Origin: a virus
Direction: 5' to 3' (one strand)
IMG/VR virus record: IMGVR_UViG_3300040808_002695
Span: 1 to 46,232 of that record
Length of the DNA: 46,232 nucleotides
The notes under the pieces are model-generated. The model had not been told where the DNA came from, did not search any database, and saw only the letters and a program-made list of their open reading frames with translations. Shown in pieces: positions 14,469 to 22,997 of this stretch (position 1 is its first letter; the number at the start of each line of letters is the position of its first letter). Position numbers and translations under genes: made by a program.

Positions 14469-15125
14469 ATGCTCGATCAAATGAAGAAGCACCTCGAGGC
14501 TAAAGGCGTAGATCCTTCGGTCCTCGATGACTATGAGAGCAGTGTCGCAGAGGTCGTTGAAGTCGAGGCCGACGCCCTGACTGATGCCTTGACAGCACTG
14601 ACAAAAGCCATGTCCCCTCGTGAAGAAGAGATGAAAGAAGACAAAGTCGCAGAGCGCGAAGAGTCTCTTTTTGACTTGGATGATCAAGAGCCTATGGACG
14701 AAGACTCTATGGACGAAGAAGACATGGACGTAGAAAAAGCCTACTATCGCGACGCGATGAAGGCTCTCGCCGACAACACTGACAAGATGATCGCTGATAT
14801 GAACAAGCGACTTGATGCAGTGATGAAGGGCGTTGAAGCGATGATGGAGTCAATGAAGGGCATGCAAGCGGAGAGTGAGGGGATGAATAAGAGTCTCAAC
14901 GCGCTTCGTAAAGAGCCTCAAGCTCCTCGCGCTGTTACTTCGGCTACTGCTCAGGCCCCAGCTCCTACGGGTCCCAGCCGTCAAGATTTCATCAAAAAAG
15001 GGTTGTCGATGTTGCAGGACAGCGACGTCGATACATTGCGAAAGGGAGCTGTACGCTCTGCGATCGCTCAACTTGAAGCGGGGATTCCTGTCTCCGCGAT
15101 CTCACACATCATTGATCTCGATTAA
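14469..15125 (+). CDS. Putative capsid scaffolding protein
   Basis: The 218-residue protein lies between protease and capsid genes. It is acidic in the first half (LDDQEPMDEDSMDEEDMDVE) and has long helices rich in Met, Lys and Glu (DKMIADMNKRLDAVMKGVEA onward) that suggest coiled coils. A Pro/Ala linker (about 153-172) and a compact C-terminal helical domain follow. This design of acidic helical body plus C-terminal capsid-binding segment is usual for scaffolds, and gene order supports it. A strong GGAG site precedes the start. There is no sequence motif that proves it, and a decoration or minor head protein is possible. Confidence 0.65.
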   Translation: MLDQMKKHLEAKGVDPSVLDDYESSVAEVVEVEADALTDALTALTKAMSPREEEMKEDKVAEREESLFDLDDQEPMDEDSMDEEDMDVEKAYYRDAMKALADNTDKMIADMNKRLDAVMKGVEAMMESMKGMQAESEGMNKSLNALRKEPQAPRAVTSATAQAPAPTGPSRQDFIKKGLSMLQDSDVDTLRKGAVRSAIAQLEAGIPVSAISHIIDLD

Positions 15126-15140
15126 GATTAAGGAGTCACC

Positions 15141-16577
15141 ATGTATTCATTTCCAGAAGCCAACGCGCTCGTTAATGTAGCTGACCTCGCAAACCTGAAC
15201 TCAGCTCTCCGCAAGAGTGCCGACATCGGCTACCAAAGCGCGGCGGGTACAAGTGGCGGAGATGCGGGTAACCTCTCTCCCCTAGTTCCGCAGAGCATCG
15301 AGAACACTCTCAGCTCAGCGACCTACACAATGAAAGAGCTCAGCCTTTGGCCTATGATTCCAAAGGTCAGCGTCACCAACACACTCCACGAGTACGCGGT
15401 GATCAACGATCACGGTTTAGATCTCGAGCCCTTCATCGCAGAGGGTAGCGCGGGAACAACAAACCGTTCTGAATACGAGCGTAAGAGCGTCCGCGTCAAG
15501 TATCTCGCAGAGCGTCGCGAGGTTACGGACGTAGCGGGACTCGTCGGTCTCATCGGCAACAACGCGAACGCAATCGCGGCAGAGACTGAGCGCGGCACAC
15601 TTCGCCTCATGCAGAAGCTCGAGCGCTCATTGTGGCACGCGAAAGAGGGCGTTAATCCGCTCGCGTTCGATGGTATCATCGAGCAGATCGAAAGCCACAA
15701 CAGTGGGAAGAACACTTTCGACCTTCGCGGCAAGTCACCGACACCTCGCCTCCTCCAAGAAGTGCTCTCAGAGATCCAGAGTGCTCCGCGCTTCGGCCGC
15801 CCCGACTGCATCTATGTTGAGCCTCGCATCCATGCAGAGCTCATCAAGTTCGCAGTTCAGTTCGGTCGCCATGATCAATTTGCGGCACTTCGCGCGGCTG
15901 ATGGGCTCACCTATGGTGTCCAAGAGCTCAACATCATGAGCCCTTATGGGCCAGTTCCAGTAAAGAGCGCACCCTTCTTGTTCAATGCGTACAACGCACC
16001 TAGCGCCGCTTCATCATCAGCGGCTCCAGCGGGCGCGACAGTGAGCTCAATCGCTTCTGGGGGGAGCGACGGGAAGTTTGTAGCGGACGACGAGGGCTTC
16101 TACGGATATCGTATCGTGAGCGTAAGCAACGACGGTTTCAGCGCACCAGTGAATGCGACTGCGGTTGAGGTGTCAGCTTCTGAGAAAGTCACAATCACTC
16201 TCGCAGATCAAGCAGACGCCGTGTTCTATAAGATCTATCGCAGTGAGAAAGCCGCGACTTCGGGCGCAGTGGACTTCTCAACGGCTCGCCTCATCGGTGA
16301 GATCAAGAATACAAGCGGCGCACCCACTGTTTTCATCGATGATAACAGCGTTGTTCCGAACACAAGCAAGATCGTCTTCGTACAGCATGACCCCACCGTC
16401 ATGGAGTTTGTACGTCTCTTGGACTTCTTCCGTCGTCCTCTCGCTGAGACCGCGACTTCAAAGCCCTTCTTGCTCATGCTCTTCGGTGCTCCGATCGTCA
16501 AAGTTCCGAATAAGTGTTTTGTTCTTCAAAACGCTGGAGTCACTGAGACAAGCGGCATGCTGGACACCACGATCTGA
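15141..16577 (+). CDS. Major capsid protein, HK97-like, with an inserted FN3/Ig-like domain
   Basis: The 478-residue protein follows protease and scaffold and has the features of an HK97-fold shell protein. LSPLVPQSIENTL comes first, then a helical spine segment (ANAIAAETERGTLRLMQKLE) and PDCIYVEPRIHAELIKFAVQ. The C-terminal A-domain strands include VEFVRLLDFFRRPLAE-like sequence and PFLLMLFGAPIVKV. Residues about 283-408 interrupt this with an all-beta, Ser/Thr-rich stretch containing YGYRIVSVSNDGFSAPV and VFYKIYRSEKA, the pattern of a fibronectin III or Ig-like domain. It would protrude from the shell. AAGGAG precedes the start. The encoded N-terminal section is short, consistent with separate scaffold protein. 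Confidence 0.85.
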   Translation: MYSFPEANALVNVADLANLNSALRKSADIGYQSAAGTSGGDAGNLSPLVPQSIENTLSSATYTMKELSLWPMIPKVSVTNTLHEYAVINDHGLDLEPFIAEGSAGTTNRSEYERKSVRVKYLAERREVTDVAGLVGLIGNNANAIAAETERGTLRLMQKLERSLWHAKEGVNPLAFDGIIEQIESHNSGKNTFDLRGKSPTPRLLQEVLSEIQSAPRFGRPDCIYVEPRIHAELIKFAVQFGRHDQFAALRAADGLTYGVQELNIMSPYGPVPVKSAPFLFNAYNAPSAASSSAAPAGATVSSIASGGSDGKFVADDEGFYGYRIVSVSNDGFSAPVNATAVEVSASEKVTITLADQADAVFYKIYRSEKAATSGAVDFSTARLIGEIKNTSGAPTVFIDDNSVVPNTSKIVFVQHDPTVMEFVRLLDFFRRPLAETATSKPFLLMLFGAPIVKVPNKCFVLQNAGVTETSGMLDTTI

Positions 16578-16584
16578 GTAACTG

Positions 16585-16800
16585 ATGCGCTGGCAACATA
16601 AGACTCTTAGAGATTGCGTGCTTGATGTCGGATCGGGACGCGGAGCGATTCACATCGATGCTGACGGATTCGTCCATGAAGCGAACGAGTACGCGATGAA
16701 AGCGCTCACTCAATGGGCCGAAGTGATTGGATTCACAGAGGTCCCTACGAAGCCAGCGCCACAGAAGAAGCGGCGCACGCGTCGCAAAGACGACACATAA
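16585..16800 (+). CDS. Small basic-tailed protein of the head cluster
   Basis: The 71-residue product follows the capsid gene after seven bases. The first 50 residues look like a small mixed fold (VLDVGSGRGAIHIDADGFVH), and the last 20 are Lys/Arg-rich (PQKKRRTRRKDD). Small genes at this position often encode head-tail or head-fibre accessory proteins, and the basic tail could contact DNA. No family is recognised. Confidence 0.6.
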   Translation: MRWQHKTLRDCVLDVGSGRGAIHIDADGFVHEANEYAMKALTQWAEVIGFTEVPTKPAPQKKRRTRRKDDT

Positions 16801-16816
16801 GTCTTAGGGGTCGATC

Positions 16817-17764
16817 ATGGGGATCTATACGCAGATAACGCCGCAGTTCATCAAAGATACGACGCTCCTCGGGGTCGACCTCACTTTAGATGATGGATCG
16901 AACTATCCAGACATCATCTATACTCAGTCTATCCAAGCCGCGATTCGACACGTCGAGAGCGACTTGGGAATCAACGTTGAGCCGTTCTCGGTACTCCGAG
17001 AGCGCCACGACGCAGAGCGACAAGGTCAGTTTAGTTATTGGCCTTTTCGGCTCGACTATCGTCCCGTAGCTTCATTTGAGGCTGCGCGGATTAGGTTCGG
17101 GAGTTTTCAGGCCGTAGAGATCCCGCTCTCGTGGATCACGGCAACCTCGAACACTCACGGACAAATCCACCTGATCCCAAGCTCTGAGTCTTTGGGGTCT
17201 TACTTCTATCGAGCGGGCGTGCCCTTGATGGGCGGTTCGGGGATCTATGAATCTCGCGGGTATATACCTGCTTATTTCGAGTTCGACTACATCGCAGGTT
17301 TCACGGATCAAACGGGATCCGCGACCATTCCCGCAGGGGAAACAGAGGTCGAAGTCACACTCCCTAAGAGCTTATTGATGAGTTACATCGTAACCACGGA
17401 TCAGAGCGCCGTGAGGGTGAGTGGACGGAGTAACGACGGCTTCACTTTAGCGTTGAGTTCAGCGCTCGCCGATGACCTAGTGATCTCTTGGACTGCGGAT
17501 ACCTTACCCGCAGATCTGAAACAAGCAGTGGGTATCAAAGCCGCGACTCTCTTGTTGTTGCATGTGGCTGGAGATTTGATTCTCGGAGCGGGTATCGCGT
17601 CTCAATCCGTCAGCGTAGACGGACTCTCAACGAGCATCGATACCACATCCTCCGCGATGTATTCAGGCTACTCCGCACGCGCAGAGAACCTTGACAAGCA
17701 ATATAAACACTTGATGCAAGGTCTACGTGCTCAGTACCGCGTTACTCAGTTCGGAGTCGTCTGA
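16817..17764 (+). CDS. Head-tail connector (adaptor) protein, putative
   Basis: The 315-residue product starts with a helical segment where YTQSIQAAIRHVESDLGINV fits the adaptor family that docks under the portal (HK97 gp6/SPP1 gp15 type). The C-terminal third (LPADLKQAVGIKAATLLLLHV) completes the helical bundle. Between them is an inserted beta-rich domain (about residues 60-215), longer than in typical adaptors. Position after the capsid gene and before the neck genes supports the call. The stop overlaps the next start (TGATG). Confidence 0.65.
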   Translation: MGIYTQITPQFIKDTTLLGVDLTLDDGSNYPDIIYTQSIQAAIRHVESDLGINVEPFSVLRERHDAERQGQFSYWPFRLDYRPVASFEAARIRFGSFQAVEIPLSWITATSNTHGQIHLIPSSESLGSYFYRAGVPLMGGSGIYESRGYIPAYFEFDYIAGFTDQTGSATIPAGETEVEVTLPKSLLMSYIVTTDQSAVRVSGRSNDGFTLALSSALADDLVISWTADTLPADLKQAVGIKAATLLLLHVAGDLILGAGIASQSVSVDGLSTSIDTTSSAMYSGYSARAENLDKQYKHLMQGLRAQYRVTQFGVV

Positions 17765-18576
17765 TGTCTACGTTTCCCGCACGAGCTCCCTCAAAGCTCA
17801 GACCGAGAGTTGACTTCGAGGATGAGAAGTTTCGACGTCTCATCTTCACGAAGGGGATTGATCTGAGTTGGGAGCAGTGCGCCGAGTGCCCTTGCGCTCG
17901 GGGATCTGATGATTTCTCGATCCCCTTGAGTTACGGCAGCGCAAACCAAGCGACAGGAGAAGCTCGCTCAGATTGTGCATTGTGCGACGGTACGGGATAC
18001 TTTTGGCACAGCGCCCAGGATATCCGAGCGGTTGTGACCTCCAGCACATCGAAGACCGAAGCGTTCGCGCTTTATGGTGAGTATGCTCGAGGTATGGTTC
18101 AGATTTCGACGCTGCCAGAGCATTTACCCTCTTATGGAGATCGTTTCACGGTACTTGAAAGCGTGCGCGTGTATCGTGAGACCCGAGTTCGGGGAGCTGG
18201 ATCGATCGAGGCTTTACGTTACCCCATCCAATCACGCACCCTCGACCTCTCCACGGGACTCTCTGAGGTCCGTGTTTTACGCTTTCAATACGCAAACGCG
18301 GACGGAACGAGTGCAGAGGCTAACTCTCTTACGGAGGGAGTGGACTTCACGGTCACAGCGGAGGGGAAGCTCGATCTTAGCCTAGGCGATGCGATAGACA
18401 GCACACCAACACAGGGGACGCGCTACAGTGTGTCATACTTTGCGAGGCCGCGTTATTATGTGGCTGATCATCCTCACGTTCATCGCGACTCGGTGCGACG
18501 ACACAAACAAGCAGAAGAGACGCCTCTTCTGCTCCCGATCCAAGTTCAGTGTTCTCTCGAATTCTTAGGGGGATGA
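17764..18576 (+). CDS. Zinc-ribbon-like neck/head-tail protein, putative
   Basis: The 270-residue product has two Cys clusters near its N-terminus: CAECPC (about residue 38) and CALCDGTGYFWH (about residue 75). Together they make a C-x2-C...C-x2-C arrangement that should bind zinc. The rest is beta-rich (VLESVRVYRETRVRG, VDFTVTAEGKLDLS, TRYSVSYFARPRYYVADHPH). The Cys arrangement recalls phage proteins encoded between connector and tail-completion genes, whose function I cannot name with certainty. It is translationally coupled with its neighbours. Confidence 0.6.
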   Translation: MSTFPARAPSKLRPRVDFEDEKFRRLIFTKGIDLSWEQCAECPCARGSDDFSIPLSYGSANQATGEARSDCALCDGTGYFWHSAQDIRAVVTSSTSKTEAFALYGEYARGMVQISTLPEHLPSYGDRFTVLESVRVYRETRVRGAGSIEALRYPIQSRTLDLSTGLSEVRVLRFQYANADGTSAEANSLTEGVDFTVTAEGKLDLSLGDAIDSTPTQGTRYSVSYFARPRYYVADHPHVHRDSVRRHKQAEETPLLLPIQVQCSLEFLGG

Positions 18577-18577
18577 T

Positions 18578-19327
18578 ATGGCACAGATCGGCATATTTCG
18601 AGCGCAAATTCTCGAAGCTCTCGGTTTCGGGGAGCAGGAGACTCTAAGGCGTTCTCAACTTCTTGCGGACCTCATTCTTGCCGAATGGACAGCTGAGGCG
18701 CGTAAGAAACTGAACACGACATTAGATGTTTATAAGCGCTCGTTACAGGTGCGCGACGTTTCGAGTAAAGGGTTCACTTGTGGACTTCCTGCGAGTCCGA
18801 GCACTGCGATCCTCGCACACATGGTCGAGCAGGGAATGGGAAGCGGGGGGATAGGTACATCGGGCCCGTATGATGTCCGTAAGTATCTCCTCCGCGCAAG
18901 TACCCGAAACATCAGGAGATCGAAAGCGGGGAACCTGTATCTCCATGTTCCTTTCGGTCGTAAGGCCAAGGATATCCGAGCCTCATTCGGGGCTCAAGCC
19001 GCGAACCGAGCACGCAGACTCTCCGCGACGATGACCGACGCCGACAGGAAGACGCGATATGGGGGCAGGCTCCCCGCGCACATGGTTCCCAAGCTCAAGC
19101 CGCATCATGTCAGTGATCCTCTCGCGGGAATGGTGAGAATGGCCTCGACGTATTCAAAAGGGCGTGGAGGCAAACCCCGCAAGCAAACCAGCACGTATAG
19201 AACATGGCGCACCGCGAGCTATACTAACACGAACCCGAAAGCCTGGTTGAGTAGTGGGATCAAGGCGCGTCGAATTATGGACGATGTCACGAGGCAGCTC
19301 CCTACTCTTATCTCTCAGGTCTACTAA
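18578..19327 (+). CDS. Putative tail/neck completion protein
   Basis: The 249-residue protein is basic. It has an N-terminal helix (LLADLILAEWTAEARKKLN) and a central domain resembling minor tail or neck proteins (LHVPFGRKAKDI, then an Arg/Lys-rich region). The C-terminal motif WLSSGIKARRIMDDVTRQLP resembles the W-x-x-P/GI-x-AR ending of HK97 gp10-like tail-completion proteins, though it is longer. Gene order supports a neck role. Stop and next start overlap by one base (TAATG). Confidence 0.55.
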   Translation: MAQIGIFRAQILEALGFGEQETLRRSQLLADLILAEWTAEARKKLNTTLDVYKRSLQVRDVSSKGFTCGLPASPSTAILAHMVEQGMGSGGIGTSGPYDVRKYLLRASTRNIRRSKAGNLYLHVPFGRKAKDIRASFGAQAANRARRLSATMTDADRKTRYGGRLPAHMVPKLKPHHVSDPLAGMVRMASTYSKGRGGKPRKQTSTYRTWRTASYTNTNPKAWLSSGIKARRIMDDVTRQLPTLISQVY

Positions 19328-19971
19328 TGTTTGATCTTAATTCTCTCAATGTCCTCAGCTCGGGTTTCGCGTATTACCGAACCCGAGAATCTGAGTTCAA
19401 AGCACTATTCTCGGGGATCGCTGACTCAGTACTGAGTCAATGGTTCTCTGAACTCTCCTCTCATTATCCTACATTTCGACTACGAACGGCACGAGGAACA
19501 GATGAGACCCCCATGCTCATTGTCTCGTTGCTTGCAGAGAACGTCACTCAAACAATACTCGGTGACTTCGACTCTCGGGCTGAGGGAGAGTGCGTCGACT
19601 CGTATCTGATTCGTGAGCTCTGCGAGATTACGATTCTCGCGAAGTCGCCCGACATGGCTCGGGTGTATCATGTGCTTGCTCGCGCCTCGATCGCGATCGC
19701 GAGGCGCTCGCTTCACCGCGCAGGATATCACTTGATTGAATATGGAGGCTCCGACGCGCTCGCGCCAGAAGAAGAGCTAGCCGCCGAGGAGTTGGGAATC
19801 TACGCTCGTAAACTCACATACTCGGCAGATCGGCGCATCGCCATCCCGATCCCCAGCTCTGCGGAGTTTGATGTACCTGTATTCTCGGGCTCAGATGTTC
19901 GCGTGCTCGCTTCGGATCAAACAGACAACGAGGGGAATGAGGGACAAGTCTCTATCCCCTCCGAACTATGA
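19327..19971 (+). CDS. Putative tail terminator / neck protein
   Basis: The 214-residue product precedes the tail sheath gene, the usual place of the tail terminator. It has an alternating helix/strand pattern (SVLSQWFSELSSHYPTFRLR, DETPMLIVSLLAENVTQTI) compatible with that small alpha/beta fold, and an extra C-terminal stretch of about 70 residues. No diagnostic motif is present, so the call rests on position and size. Confidence 0.5.
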   Translation: MFDLNSLNVLSSGFAYYRTRESEFKALFSGIADSVLSQWFSELSSHYPTFRLRTARGTDETPMLIVSLLAENVTQTILGDFDSRAEGECVDSYLIRELCEITILAKSPDMARVYHVLARASIAIARRSLHRAGYHLIEYGGSDALAPEEELAAEELGIYARKLTYSADRRIAIPIPSSAEFDVPVFSGSDVRVLASDQTDNEGNEGQVSIPSEL

Positions 19972-19978
19972 TATACTC
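19967..19978 (+). promoter_or_regulatory. TATGATATACTC element before the tail sheath gene
   Basis: This differs by one base from TATGATACACTC at 14425. The sheath start follows 23 bases downstream, preceded by an unusually strong AAAGGAGG site. The element may be a late -10 for the most abundant tail gene, but it overlaps the preceding stop codon. Confidence 0.35.
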
Positions 19979-20000
19979 GCTCTCAAAGGAGGCTTAGACT

Positions 20001-21962
20001 ATGCCATCATCACTCAGCCTGAATGGGCTCAATGTTTATCGCCCCGCGATTTATGCGGAGGTGGACGCTTCGGCTCTCGGAGGACGGGGCCCAAGTACAG
20101 GGAACGTCTGTATCGTAGGCGCATTTCCGCAATTCAAACAGAGCGAAGCGCTCTCATTCTCAAGTGCTCAGGATTTGGTCGCTTACGACCCCGCCGATCC
20201 TGAGCTCGCTCTGCTTGGAAGCATTGCCTTCTCACCTTCCCTCGACGACCGTATCCCCGCTGGTGCGCAGACGCTCTCGTTCCTCAACGTGCAACCGACG
20301 ACTCAGGCGAGCGTGATGCTCCTGGATGCCGATGGTGGAGACGCGCTTCTCGTAAAGAGCTCGCTCTATGGGAGCAGAGGAAACCGAACCACGATCAAAG
20401 CCGAGAATGAGAACACAGATCAAATCAAGCTCACGGTCAAGCGTGACGCGAGCGAGGAGATCTTTGAGGGGATTGAGAGCGGCGATCTCGCTTCAGTGTA
20501 TTATGCGGGTTCACTGCTCAGCGTGGTCACTCTCCTCGCCTCTCGATCTTCGGTCGCGCTCTCTTGGTCACAGACTTCGGGAGCGATGAGCAACGGGTCT
20601 TTGAGCGTCGATGTCTCCGATATGTCCCTGAACAGTACGCTCGACGTGACTCCTTCAGCATCGGATCACACGTCCGCGTTATCTTTCACGATTTCGGGGC
20701 TTTCGTCTGCGGGCGCGGTAGTCTCCGAAACGCTGTCTTTTGTTGCGGGTAACAATGATCAGCAAACGACATCGTCTGAGTTTTCTTCGATCACCTCGAT
20801 CGCGGTTACAAGTGACGATACAGTTTACACAGGTACTTTCAACATTGAAGGTTCTCTGACTCTGACTCCGAGTGAGTATGCGTCCCTCCCTGAAATGGTG
20901 GATTCAATCAACGCGCTCTCAGGTTTCGTCGCATCTTATGACGCTGCACGCTCATATCCCGCAGACGAGATTGACGCGATTCCGTCCTCTTCGATTGTCG
21001 GGATCGGTAACAAGGCGAACATCCGAGCCGATCTGTACGCAGTCATTGAAGCCTTGAGCTCGTCGGCGCTTGTGACTGTGAGCCGAGCGAGCGGAGGAAC
21101 TCAGCGACTCGCGCAGAGCGACGGAGACGCGAGTATCACCGCACGTTTAGAGGGAGGGGCCTCGACACTTACGAGCCTCAGTGATTGGACTTCTGCGCTC
21201 GCGACGATTGAGGCGAGTGACTTTCAAATCCTTGTGGGCTGGACGACAAACATCGATCAGATGAGCGAGATCAAGAAGCATCTCCCTCTCTCTGCGCGTG
21301 CTGGAAAAGAGCGTAACGCATGGCTCGCGAGTCCCGCGAATACATCTCTCAGCTCAATCAAATCGACCTACACTCAGATCCTCAACGACCGCAACATTGC
21401 TTTCGTGGGACAGAGTATCAATGTTGAAAAGCCGAACGGGACACGTGAGACTCTGAGCCCGTTGTATCTCGCTCTCATGTTGGCTGCGATGCAGGCGGGT
21501 TCACCGATAGGAACTCCGCTTACGCGCAAACGCCCTCGTGTGAATGATGTGAGTGGTAGCTGGAACGGGAACACTCAAGCCAAAGAAGCGATTCTCTCGG
21601 GTGTTGTATCTCTGAGCTTTGAGGCCCAGGGCTATCGTGTAGAGCGCTCGGTCACAACATACATGAGCGACGACAACCCCATCTTCTCCGAGGTCTCAGC
21701 AAACGAGTCCGTGAACGCCTCGATCAGAGATCTGCGCTCAGAGTTGGATCGATTCGTCGGAGCCGCAAATCGTAGCCTCACCGCGAACCGCGTGAAGAGC
21801 CTTGCTCAAAGCCGACTCAATCGTCAAGTTCAGGACGGTATCATTAAGAGTTTCAGGGATGTTGTAGTACAAGATGGGGGTGACACTCTCATCGTAGGTT
21901 ATACGGTATCCGCCGTTGAGCCTCTCAACTTCATTCGCCTCGATGTATCGGTCGCCCGATAA
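20001..21962 (+). CDS. Tail sheath protein
   Basis: The 653-residue protein begins with the NGLNVYRPAIYAEVDASALG block and GRGPSTGNVCIVGAFP, typical of myovirus sheaths. It ends with the conserved C-terminal domain: SVTTYMSDDNPIFSEVSANE, LDRFVGAANRSLTANRVKS and VVQDGGDTLIVGYTVSAVEP. The sheath contracts around the tube to drive it through the host envelope. A central Ser/Thr-rich beta section (about 150-330) is probably a surface-exposed insertion. A strong AAAGGAGG ribosome-binding site predicts high expression. This gene fixes the phage as contractile-tailed. Confidence 0.9.
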   Translation: MPSSLSLNGLNVYRPAIYAEVDASALGGRGPSTGNVCIVGAFPQFKQSEALSFSSAQDLVAYDPADPELALLGSIAFSPSLDDRIPAGAQTLSFLNVQPTTQASVMLLDADGGDALLVKSSLYGSRGNRTTIKAENENTDQIKLTVKRDASEEIFEGIESGDLASVYYAGSLLSVVTLLASRSSVALSWSQTSGAMSNGSLSVDVSDMSLNSTLDVTPSASDHTSALSFTISGLSSAGAVVSETLSFVAGNNDQQTTSSEFSSITSIAVTSDDTVYTGTFNIEGSLTLTPSEYASLPEMVDSINALSGFVASYDAARSYPADEIDAIPSSSIVGIGNKANIRADLYAVIEALSSSALVTVSRASGGTQRLAQSDGDASITARLEGGASTLTSLSDWTSALATIEASDFQILVGWTTNIDQMSEIKKHLPLSARAGKERNAWLASPANTSLSSIKSTYTQILNDRNIAFVGQSINVEKPNGTRETLSPLYLALMLAAMQAGSPIGTPLTRKRPRVNDVSGSWNGNTQAKEAILSGVVSLSFEAQGYRVERSVTTYMSDDNPIFSEVSANESVNASIRDLRSELDRFVGAANRSLTANRVKSLAQSRLNRQVQDGIIKSFRDVVVQDGGDTLIVGYTVSAVEPLNFIRLDVSVAR

Positions 21963-21974
21963 GGAGTATACAAA

Positions 21975-22397
21975 ATGGCTGAACCAGTTTTTTCAGGAGC
22001 TCGCGCAAAACTCATTGTTGATGGAACCGAGATTGGATTCGCGACAGGCGTATCCGCTAGTGAGTCGATCACACATCAACGAGTGGATGTGCTCGGGAAC
22101 ATCGATTCTCAAGAGCTCGTCCCCGTGTCCCGCGTTGTTTCATTGAGTGCCGATTTCGTAAGAATTACGAATACTTCGATTCAGGAGCTCGGCATCATGC
22201 CCCGAGGCAACACCGCAGACGTGATCAATTTCCCCGAACTGACCTTGGAAATCTACGATCAGGTCGCAGACACTCCAGTCTGGAGGGTTGAGGGAGCGCG
22301 TTGTGAATCTCGGAGTTGGCAAGTTCAAAGCGGCTCGATCGTCACAGTAAACGCGAGTTTCCAAGCTCGACGCCTCTTCGATGAGCGTGGCGCATGA
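21975..22397 (+). CDS. Tail tube protein
   Basis: The 140-residue product directly follows the sheath. It has the pattern of contractile-phage tube proteins: short beta strands (AKLIVDGTEIGFATGVSASE), QRVDVLGNIDSQELVPVSR and the closing NASFQARRLFDE. These form the hexameric rings of the inner tube. AAGGAG precedes the start. The stop overlaps the start of the chaperone gene by 4 bp. Confidence 0.82.
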   Translation: MAEPVFSGARAKLIVDGTEIGFATGVSASESITHQRVDVLGNIDSQELVPVSRVVSLSADFVRITNTSIQELGIMPRGNTADVINFPELTLEIYDQVADTPVWRVEGARCESRSWQVQSGSIVTVNASFQARRLFDERGA

Positions 22398-22840
22398 CAT
22401 TTGATTTGCGAAACATTGAGGCAAGCGAGCCTGCTAAGAGAGAAGAGTTGATCCCTCGGGAGACCCCCATCTCCATCGCGTACTCTGCGCCCGATGGTAC
22501 TCGGTATGATGCGACGGTGATCTGCCGAATCCCTGATGGGGAGGGTCGTACACTCATCGATCGCAGAGCTGCGATCCTTGCGGGTGTGTCTTGGGCTCAG
22601 TTGAGCGAGTACGCGCAGGCCCGTTTCTTTGCGCTCGCGACCTTGAGTGTCCACCTCATCGACCTCCCCGACTGGCTTAATCAGTGGGTTCAGGAAGACG
22701 ATGAGCTTCTTTTCGCGGTCCGAGGGGAGGTGGAGCGTCACGCGCTCGTATGGTTTCGCGGAGGTCGAGAAGCGAGTGAGGATGCAGAGGGAGCGTCCCG
22801 AGTTCGCGTTTCTGCGCCACACCTTACCGAGACCACCTAG
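22394..22840 (+). CDS. Tail assembly chaperone, first frame
   Basis: The 148-residue product lies between tube and tape measure genes, the universal place of tail assembly chaperones. It has a mixed N-terminal part (IPRETPISIAYSAPDGTRYD) and a helical C-terminal part (LSEYAQARFFALATLSVHLI, then DWLNQWVQEDDELLF). The downstream frame 22647-22997 overlaps it and encodes conserved-looking helical sequence, as expected if some ribosomes change frame. The offset requires a +1 or -2 shift. The string TCC CGA near 22796 is a possible +1 site, but no strong slippery heptamer is visible. Confidence 0.72.
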   Translation: MTFDLRNIEASEPAKREELIPRETPISIAYSAPDGTRYDATVICRIPDGEGRTLIDRRAAILAGVSWAQLSEYAQARFFALATLSVHLIDLPDWLNQWVQEDDELLFAVRGEVERHALVWFRGGREASEDAEGASRVRVSAPHLTETT

Positions 22841-22997
22841 ATCCGCGAGCGAGGTGGACCGCCTTGAGTATTATTTGTTGTCCCTCGAGGATGACGAATA
22901 TGAGAGACTGATCAATCAACCTACAATCCAACTGCGAGACCACGCGCCGAACATAGATGATCCGTGGGAGCGGGAGTACTGGGAGTCACAAAGATGA
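22782..22997 (+). CDS. Tail assembly chaperone, second-frame extension (frameshift product or separate small gene)
   Basis: The frame is open from 22647. The coding-like part begins near an ATG at 22782 (MQRERPEFAFLRHTLPRPP...) and continues past the stop of the first-frame gene, with helical SEVDRLEYYLLSLEDDEYER and a C-terminus ending WEREYWESQR. It fills the gap to the tape measure gene, as the T part of a chaperone pair does. It could be reached by frameshift from the 22394 gene, or started independently at 22782, where only a poorly spaced GAGG is present. Confidence 0.55.
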   Translation: MQRERPEFAFLRHTLPRPPRSASEVDRLEYYLLSLEDDEYERLINQPTIQLRDHAPNIDDPWEREYWESQR

